From: Candidatus Zhuqueibacterota bacterium 4484_87
GTDB taxonomy: Bacteria > Zhuqueibacterota > Zhuqueibacteria > Thermofontimicrobiales > Thermofontimicrobiaceae
Length of the DNA: 7,881 bases
Direction: 5' to 3'
NCBI GenBank assembly: GCA_002085355.1
Contig: NATN01000136.1
Location: 1 to 7,881, forward strand
The notes under the pieces were generated by a model. The model was not told the origin of the DNA. It worked only from the letters and a program-made list of their open reading frames with translations, and searched no databases. Made by a program: the position numbers and the translations under genes. This document shows positions 7,203 to 7,881 of this stretch, piece by piece. Each line of letters begins with the position of its first letter. The first letter of the stretch is position 1.

Positions 7203-7500
7203 TGCTATTTTAGTTTATCTATAAAGATCAGTTTCTACATTTATGGATTGGCAGATGAAAATATCTTGTTCAATTTATGGTATCTCAATAAATGGCAAAA
7301 TAATTACCTGCAAAATAATTTTTGAAACCATAAAATTCAAAAAAGAAAATGACAAGGTCAATTATTTTGCCCAAAAATTGAACCGGTTTTTACTCCAACT
7401 TAAACTGAAGTTTTCTGTATTTTTATTTTGTCTTCTTTTTGTTAGTACCTGTCCAACCTCCGGCGGATAATAGTTAATTTGTAAATGTCCGGTCAGTTTA
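7203..7500. other. 298-base AT-rich gap upstream of recG
   Basis: No gene is supported here. The recG promoter should lie in this gap, but I could not pick one: TTGCCA (7297-7292 on the minus strand) has only a 15-base spacer to TAAATT, and no other -35/-10 pair is convincing. It also contains a repeated 11-12 bp word at 7294-7371 and a short GC-rich patch around 7453-7467 (CCTCCGGCGG is an imperfect palindrome) that stands out from its surroundings. Confidence 0.5.
7294..7371. repeat. Three copies of an 11-12 bp word, two direct and one inverted
   Basis: GCAAAATAATT occurs at 7295-7305 and again at 7310-7320, a 15-base step. Its exact reverse complement AATTATTTTGC is at 7360-7370. The first and third copies match over 12 bases (GGCAAAATAATT, 7294-7305, against 7360-7371), and both are followed by ACC after zero or one base. 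The pattern could be operator sites for a regulator of recG, or a stem with a 54-base loop. The AT-rich context raises the chance of coincidence. Confidence 0.5.
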
Positions 7501-7881
7501 TTACCACGACAATTTCACCGTATAAGTCAAAACTGCTTCCGAGTCACGCATTACCGGAACAGAAAATTGTACTTTGTTGGCGCTCAACTTTTTGTATCTG
7601 TGAGAGGAGCTTTTAATTTTCCAAAAGTAATGAAATCTCTCAACGACCTGAACTTCCACATTGTCGCCTTCTTTGTGATTGCGGATTTTCACCTCCCAGG
7701 TTTCTTCCCGGGAACGCTTACCTGTTGATTTTTTGTTAATCATCGTTCGTTCGGCTTTGATGTCAAAAGCATTGCCGATGTAGAGCAAAACTTCTTCATT
7801 TTTGGGCGTGTGATCGATTTGATCCTCTCCGATCAATTCCAGAGATTTATCGTCCGGGTCTTCCTTGTAAACCCGCACTTT
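7501..7881 (-). CDS. DUF4139 domain-containing protein, C-terminal part (5' end outside the window)
   Basis: The frame is open to the window edge and 126 residues are visible, starting mid-protein at KVRVYKEDPDD. The stop TAA is at 7503-7501. The opening RVYKED, then LIGEDQIDHTPKNEEV and YIGNAFDIKAER, then the ETWEVKIRNHKEGDNVEVQV region and the ending TYTVKLSW match what I know of the C-terminal DUF4139 beta-sandwich; members usually run to about 450-550 residues and many carry a signal peptide. The function of the family is unknown, and it is often annotated as a mucoidy-inhibitor-like or hypothetical secreted protein. The GTG at 7878 should not be taken as a start: it falls inside the conserved domain and the coding frame continues upstream. 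Pairing with recG probably has no functional meaning. Confidence 0.78.
   Translation of the reverse strand, partial: KVRVYKEDPDDKSLELIGEDQIDHTPKNEEVLLYIGNAFDIKAERTMINKKSTGKRSREETWEVKIRNHKEGDNVEVQVVERFHYFWKIKSSSHRYKKLSANKVQFSVPVMRDSEAVLTYTVKLSW

Noticed and set aside
7243..7470. 75-codon plus-strand open frame with a hydrophobic C-terminal segment in the gap upstream of recG
   Set aside because: It has no Shine-Dalgarno, an AT-driven lysine/isoleucine/phenylalanine-rich composition and no recognisable family, and it runs through the repeated 11-bp words. The sequence gives no support beyond an open frame.
7876..7878. GTG as the start of a 125-residue gene
   Set aside because: The frame is open to the window edge and the GTG lies inside the conserved C-terminal domain of a longer protein.

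Overview
The window comes from a bacterial chromosome. Every gene I can support lies on the minus strand, and there is no sign of phage, insertion sequence, CRISPR or RNA gene. The best guess at a host is a member of the Fibrobacterota-Chlorobiota-Bacteroidota (FCB) side of the tree, for example Calditrichota, Ignavibacteria or a KSB1/Marinimicrobia-like lineage. This is inference. It rests on the long DUF2723 membrane protein with C-terminal TPRs, the DUF4139 protein, the moderately AT-rich sequence with very AT-rich gaps, and the weak or missing Shine-Dalgarno sequences at several starts.

Read in the direction of transcription (high to low coordinates), the layout is as follows. (1) 7881-7501 is the last quarter of a DUF4139-family protein, cut by the window edge. 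(2) 7500-7203 is an AT-rich gap holding three copies of an 11-12 bp word, two direct and one inverted. (3) 7202-5088 is a complete recG, encoding the branch-migrating DNA helicase. (4) 5087-4676 is a 412-base gap with a REP-like pair of small palindromes, terminator-like on the minus strand, followed by a possible promoter. (5) 4675-73 is a tight three-gene operon: a class I SAM-dependent methyltransferase, a GT4 glycosyltransferase and a DUF2723 multi-membrane protein, separated by 3 and 1 bases. (6) 1-39 is a hairpin with a T-run that reads as an intrinsic terminator on the plus strand, which suggests a convergent gene to the left of the window.

The three-gene operon is the most interesting part. 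A cytoplasmic sugar transferase, a small-molecule methyltransferase and a polytopic DUF2723 protein with GT-C-like features fit one pathway: building and methylating a glycan, then transferring it outside the membrane. DUF2723 is the family of human TMEM260, a protein O-mannosyltransferase. The substrate cannot be read from the sequence. The remaining genes are ordinary housekeeping or hypothetical genes. I see no clearly new defence or mobile system here.
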